A stretch of 64,000 bases of DNA, from positions 1 through 64,000 of the forward strand of contig NZ_JNCA01000011.1 in NCBI RefSeq assembly GCF_000695795.1, written 5' to 3'. A program made the translations under genes and the position numbers. The notes beneath the pieces were generated by a model. That model did not search any database. It worked only from the letters and a program-made list of their open reading frames with translations, and had not been told where the DNA came from. Positions 61,331-64,000 of this stretch are shown here, piece after piece (the stretch's first letter is position 1; each line of letters begins with the position of its first letter). The DNA is from Flavobacterium seoulense. GTDB lineage: Bacteria; Bacteroidota; Bacteroidia; Flavobacteriales; Flavobacteriaceae.

Positions 61331-62530
61331 ATGACTGATAATCAGAAAAAATTAATCAAAGCTACAATACCTATTTTGCAATCTTCAGGCGAAATCTTAA
61401 CGGATTATTTTTATAAAAGAATGTTTCAGCACCATCCCGAATTAAAATCGGTTTTTAATATGGGAAATCAGGCAAATGGTAAACAAAAACATGCATTGGC
61501 CGGAGCAGTTTTGGCTTATGCAGAGCATATTGATAATCCGTCAGTGTTAATTAATGTGCTAAAGGGAATTGGAAATAAACACGTAAGTTTAAATATTCAG
61601 GCTCAGGATTATGATATAGTTGGAAGACATTTAATTGCGTCAATTCAGGAAGTTTTAGGCGATGTTGCTACCGCTGAATTAGTTGAAGCCTGGACAGCTG
61701 CTTACAATGAATTGGCAGAAATAATGATTAACATCGAAGCTGAATTCTACCTTAAAAATACAGAAAAAACAGGAGCCTGGAACGGTTGGAGAAATTTTAC
61801 AATTAAAGAAATAGTAACCGAATCAGAAGAAATAAAATCATTTTATTTGTATCCAACAGACGGAAAAGAAATTGCTAATTACACTGCCGGACAATATTTA
61901 AGCATTCAGGTTTTTGTTGAACAGTTAGGATTATTACAGCCAAGACAGTACAGTCTTTCTAGTGCTTTTCATCCAAATTATTATCGAATATCGGTTAAAA
62001 AAGAAACGGCTTTAGCAACTCAGCCAGACGGATTGGTTTCGAATACTTTACACCAAATGAAAGAAGGAGATACCGTAAACGTATCAGCTCCTGCAGGGAA
62101 TTTTTCATTACAGGATAATGATGCTCCAATAGTGTTGATAAGTGGCGGAGTGGGAGTGACTCCGTTGTTGAGTATGTTAGAAACTAATCAAAAAACAAAT
62201 AAAAATAAGACTATTTGGATTCATGGTTTCCGTAATGCATCAGTTCATGCTTTTAAAGAAGTTGTAGCAACTATCGAAGAAGAATCAGACTGGCTGGAAA
62301 GCTATGTTTTCAATGAAGATTTAGAGGAAAATTCGAGTAATGGAATAATAAAAGGAAGAGTTGATTTAGAAAAATGTAAAGAAGCTATTTTGCTGGAAAA
62401 TGCCCATTATTATTTATGTGGTCCAGCACCTTTTATCAAAGCTCATTATGAATCATTAGTTGGTTTTAATATCGATAAATCCAATATTTTCTATGAAGAA
62501 TTTGGTCCTCAATCAGTTTCTTTGAATTAG
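61331..62530 (+). CDS. hmp: flavohaemoglobin, nitric oxide dioxygenase
   Basis: A 399-aa cytoplasmic enzyme that converts NO and O2 to nitrate using NAD(P)H. Globin domain ~1-140 with proximal H84 in 'GNKHVSL' and 'DYFYKRMFQHHPEL'. The reductase part has an FAD domain (~155-260; 'RQYSLSS') and a NAD domain (~265-395; 'GGVGVTPLLSML', 'CGPAPF', and the final 'YEEFGPQ'). Length is typical. It is monocistronic, between a Crp/Fnr-like operator and a terminator. NO or low-oxygen control is the natural reading. Confidence 0.93.
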   Translation: MTDNQKKLIKATIPILQSSGEILTDYFYKRMFQHHPELKSVFNMGNQANGKQKHALAGAVLAYAEHIDNPSVLINVLKGIGNKHVSLNIQAQDYDIVGRHLIASIQEVLGDVATAELVEAWTAAYNELAEIMINIEAEFYLKNTEKTGAWNGWRNFTIKEIVTESEEIKSFYLYPTDGKEIANYTAGQYLSIQVFVEQLGLLQPRQYSLSSAFHPNYYRISVKKETALATQPDGLVSNTLHQMKEGDTVNVSAPAGNFSLQDNDAPIVLISGGVGVTPLLSMLETNQKTNKNKTIWIHGFRNASVHAFKEVVATIEEESDWLESYVFNEDLEENSSNGIIKGRVDLEKCKEAILLENAHYYLCGPAPFIKAHYESLVGFNIDKSNIFYEEFGPQSVSLN

Positions 62531-62551
62531 AATATAATAAGTGAAGATTAG

Positions 62552-62592
62552 CAAAGCCGTTTCAATACTCCTTTTGAAACGGCTTTGTTTTT
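62552..62592 (+). terminator. hmp terminator
   Basis: CAAAGCCGTTTCAA (62552-62565) pairs perfectly with TTGAAACGGCTTTG (62574-62587) and is followed by T. Its core is almost identical to the terminator at 57064-57111. Confidence 0.82.
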
Positions 62593-62670
62593 AGTTCATA
62601 ACTCCTGATGATTTCTCTTTATTTCCAATTTTGAAATTCCTAATTTGCGGTCTTAAATAAAGAGGATAAA

Positions 62671-64000
62671 ATGAAGGTTTGTATTGCCGAAAAGCCAAGT
62701 GTAGCACGTGAGATAGCAGCCGTTTTAGGTGCTAATACTAAGCATGATGGCTATTATGAAGGCAATGGTTATGCGGTAACTTATACCTTTGGACACTTAT
62801 GTACTTTAAAAGAACCTAATGATTACCGCCCGTATTGGAAAAGCTGGGATTTGAATAATTTGCCCATGCTTCCTGAAAAATTCGAAACTAAAGTTGTCGA
62901 AAATTCAGGAATCCAAAAGCAGTTTAAAATTGTAAAAAGTTTGTTTGACAAAGCTGAATTGGTCATCAATTGCGGGGATGCCGGGCAGGAGGGAGAACTT
63001 ATTCAGCGCTGGGTAATGAATGAGGCTAATTATAAAGGAGAAGTACAACGACTGTGGATTTCTTCTTTGACTACCGAAGCTATTAAAGAAGGTTTTGAAA
63101 ACTTAAAACCAGCTACTAATTACGATAATTTATTTTATGCCGGTTTTTCAAGAGCCATTGGCGACTGGCTTTTGGGTATGAATGCTACTCGTTTGTACAC
63201 CGTAAAACACGGTGGTTATAAACAGGTTTTGTCTATTGGACGTGTGCAAACGCCAACATTAGCCATGGTTGTGGATCGTTTTAAAGAAATTGAAAATTTC
63301 AAACCACAGCCATATTGGGAGTTGCAAACGATGTATAGAGAAACTCTTTTTAGTTATGAAGAAGGTCGTTTTCTGAAAAAAGAAGATGGAGAACTTGTAG
63401 CGAATAAAGTCAAAGAAAGTGATTTTGAAATTATTGCTGTCGAAAAAAAGAATGGAAATGAATACGCTCCAAAGCTTTTCGATTTAACAGGTTTACAGGT
63501 GTATTGCAATACCAAATTTGGATTCTCGGCAGATGAAACGCTTAAAATAGTTCAAACATTATACGAACAAAAAGTAGTAACCTATCCCAGAGTTGATACT
63601 ACTTTTTTACCAAGCGATATTTATCCTAAAGTACCCGGAATTCTTCAAAAACTGACTAATTATAGTACGTTGACCGAACCGCTTTTAGGAAAGAAGATTA
63701 AAAAGTCGCCTAAGGTTTTTAATGATAAAAAAGTAACCGATCACCATGCAATAATTCCAACTGGAATTCAGAATAATCTGCCATACAATCAGCAACAGGT
63801 GTATGATATTATTGTAAAGCGTTTTATTGCTGTTTTTTATGATGATTGCTTGGTTGCTAATACAACAGTAATTGGTAAAGCTGCCGATGTGACTTTTAAA
63901 GCTACCGGAAAAGAAATTCTGAAGAAAGGTTTTCGGGTTGTTTTTGAAGATCCAAATGCAAAAGAAAAGGAACCTGATTTATTACCGAGTTTTACAGTAG
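62671..64000 (+). CDS. topB: DNA topoisomerase III, 5' part (runs off the window)
   Basis: An open frame from ATG 62671 to the window end, 443 codons so far, no stop. Type IA topoisomerase: the TOPRIM domain begins 'MKVCIAEKPSVAREIA' and has 'NCGDAGQEGELIQRW' where many relatives read DxDxEGE, a variant I associate with Bacteroidetes TopB. Y305 in 'VTYPRVDTTFLP' is the catalytic Tyr; 'IGRVQTPTLAMVV' and 'DHHAIIPTG' are further family motifs. It relaxes and decatenates DNA by single-strand passage. The C-terminal part lies outside the window. Confidence 0.92.
   Translation, partial: MKVCIAEKPSVAREIAAVLGANTKHDGYYEGNGYAVTYTFGHLCTLKEPNDYRPYWKSWDLNNLPMLPEKFETKVVENSGIQKQFKIVKSLFDKAELVINCGDAGQEGELIQRWVMNEANYKGEVQRLWISSLTTEAIKEGFENLKPATNYDNLFYAGFSRAIGDWLLGMNATRLYTVKHGGYKQVLSIGRVQTPTLAMVVDRFKEIENFKPQPYWELQTMYRETLFSYEEGRFLKKEDGELVANKVKESDFEIIAVEKKNGNEYAPKLFDLTGLQVYCNTKFGFSADETLKIVQTLYEQKVVTYPRVDTTFLPSDIYPKVPGILQKLTNYSTLTEPLLGKKIKKSPKVFNDKKVTDHHAIIPTGIQNNLPYNQQQVYDIIVKRFIAVFYDDCLVANTTVIGKAADVTFKATGKEILKKGFRVVFEDPNAKEKEPDLLPSFTV

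Overview
The window looks like chromosomal DNA of a Flavobacterium-type member of the Bacteroidetes. It is AT-rich and has no strong Shine-Dalgarno pattern. Many starts are preceded by the flavobacterial -7 motif TAnnTTTG. The gene content fits: a men cluster with a CvfB-like gene, barrel-less TonB-plug proteins, CarboxypepD_reg and PepSY-like proteins, GYF_2/DUF2490 proteins and a DUF5107-TPR protein. I saw no rRNA, tRNA, CRISPR array or transposase. The last gene (topB) runs off the right edge.

Layout. 0.1-6 kb (minus): a nitrate-assimilation block. It holds a molybdopterin nitrate reductase fused to an FAD/NAD oxidoreductase and a BFD [2Fe-2S] domain, then a rubredoxin-tailed nitrite/sulfite-reductase-like protein and a hotdog thioesterase. 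A 19-bp palindrome lies upstream. 6-9.3 kb: tRNA-dihydrouridine synthase, an anti-sigma/ECF-sigma pair and a glutathione peroxidase. 9.5-28.7 kb (plus): menaquinone genes menD, menB, menA and menC with cvfB, a UPF0173 hydrolase and a TPR protein. About 10.6 kb separates menD from cvfB. That stretch holds three tandem paralogues of a macroglobulin/TonB-plug protein, a CarboxypepD_reg-like protein and a GH43-like gene broken by a one-base frameshift. 28.8-31.6 kb: a VWA protein and a MoxR-like AAA+ ATPase.

31.6-51.3 kb: a carbohydrate locus. A minus-strand operon encodes a zinc alcohol dehydrogenase, an L-fuconolactonase-like amidohydrolase and an L-fucose-dehydrogenase-like SDR. It is divergent from a LacI regulator, and a LacI-type operator lies between them. 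Four miscellaneous genes follow (2H phosphoesterase, GYF_2 protein, an unknown, an AraC regulator), then an MFS sugar transporter, a DUF5107-TPR protein, two GH35 and one GH2 glycosidases. No SusC/SusD pair is present. The likely logic is secreted beta-galactosidases releasing sugar, MFS uptake, and oxidative catabolism of L-fucose or a related sugar.

51.3-64 kb: housekeeping and signalling genes. These include a KTSC/J-domain protein, small hypotheticals, a CHASE/PAS histidine kinase with a coupled receiver, a YchJ-like protein, a PepSY/DUF2490 pair beside an OmpR-type two-component system, a SMUG2-like DNA glycosylase, flavohaemoglobin (hmp) behind a Crp/Fnr-like palindrome placed near -41, and the start of topoisomerase III.

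Intergenic DNA carries several families of short palindromic or heptad-like repeats, and two terminators are near-identical copies. All functions come from motif recognition by eye; no database search was run.
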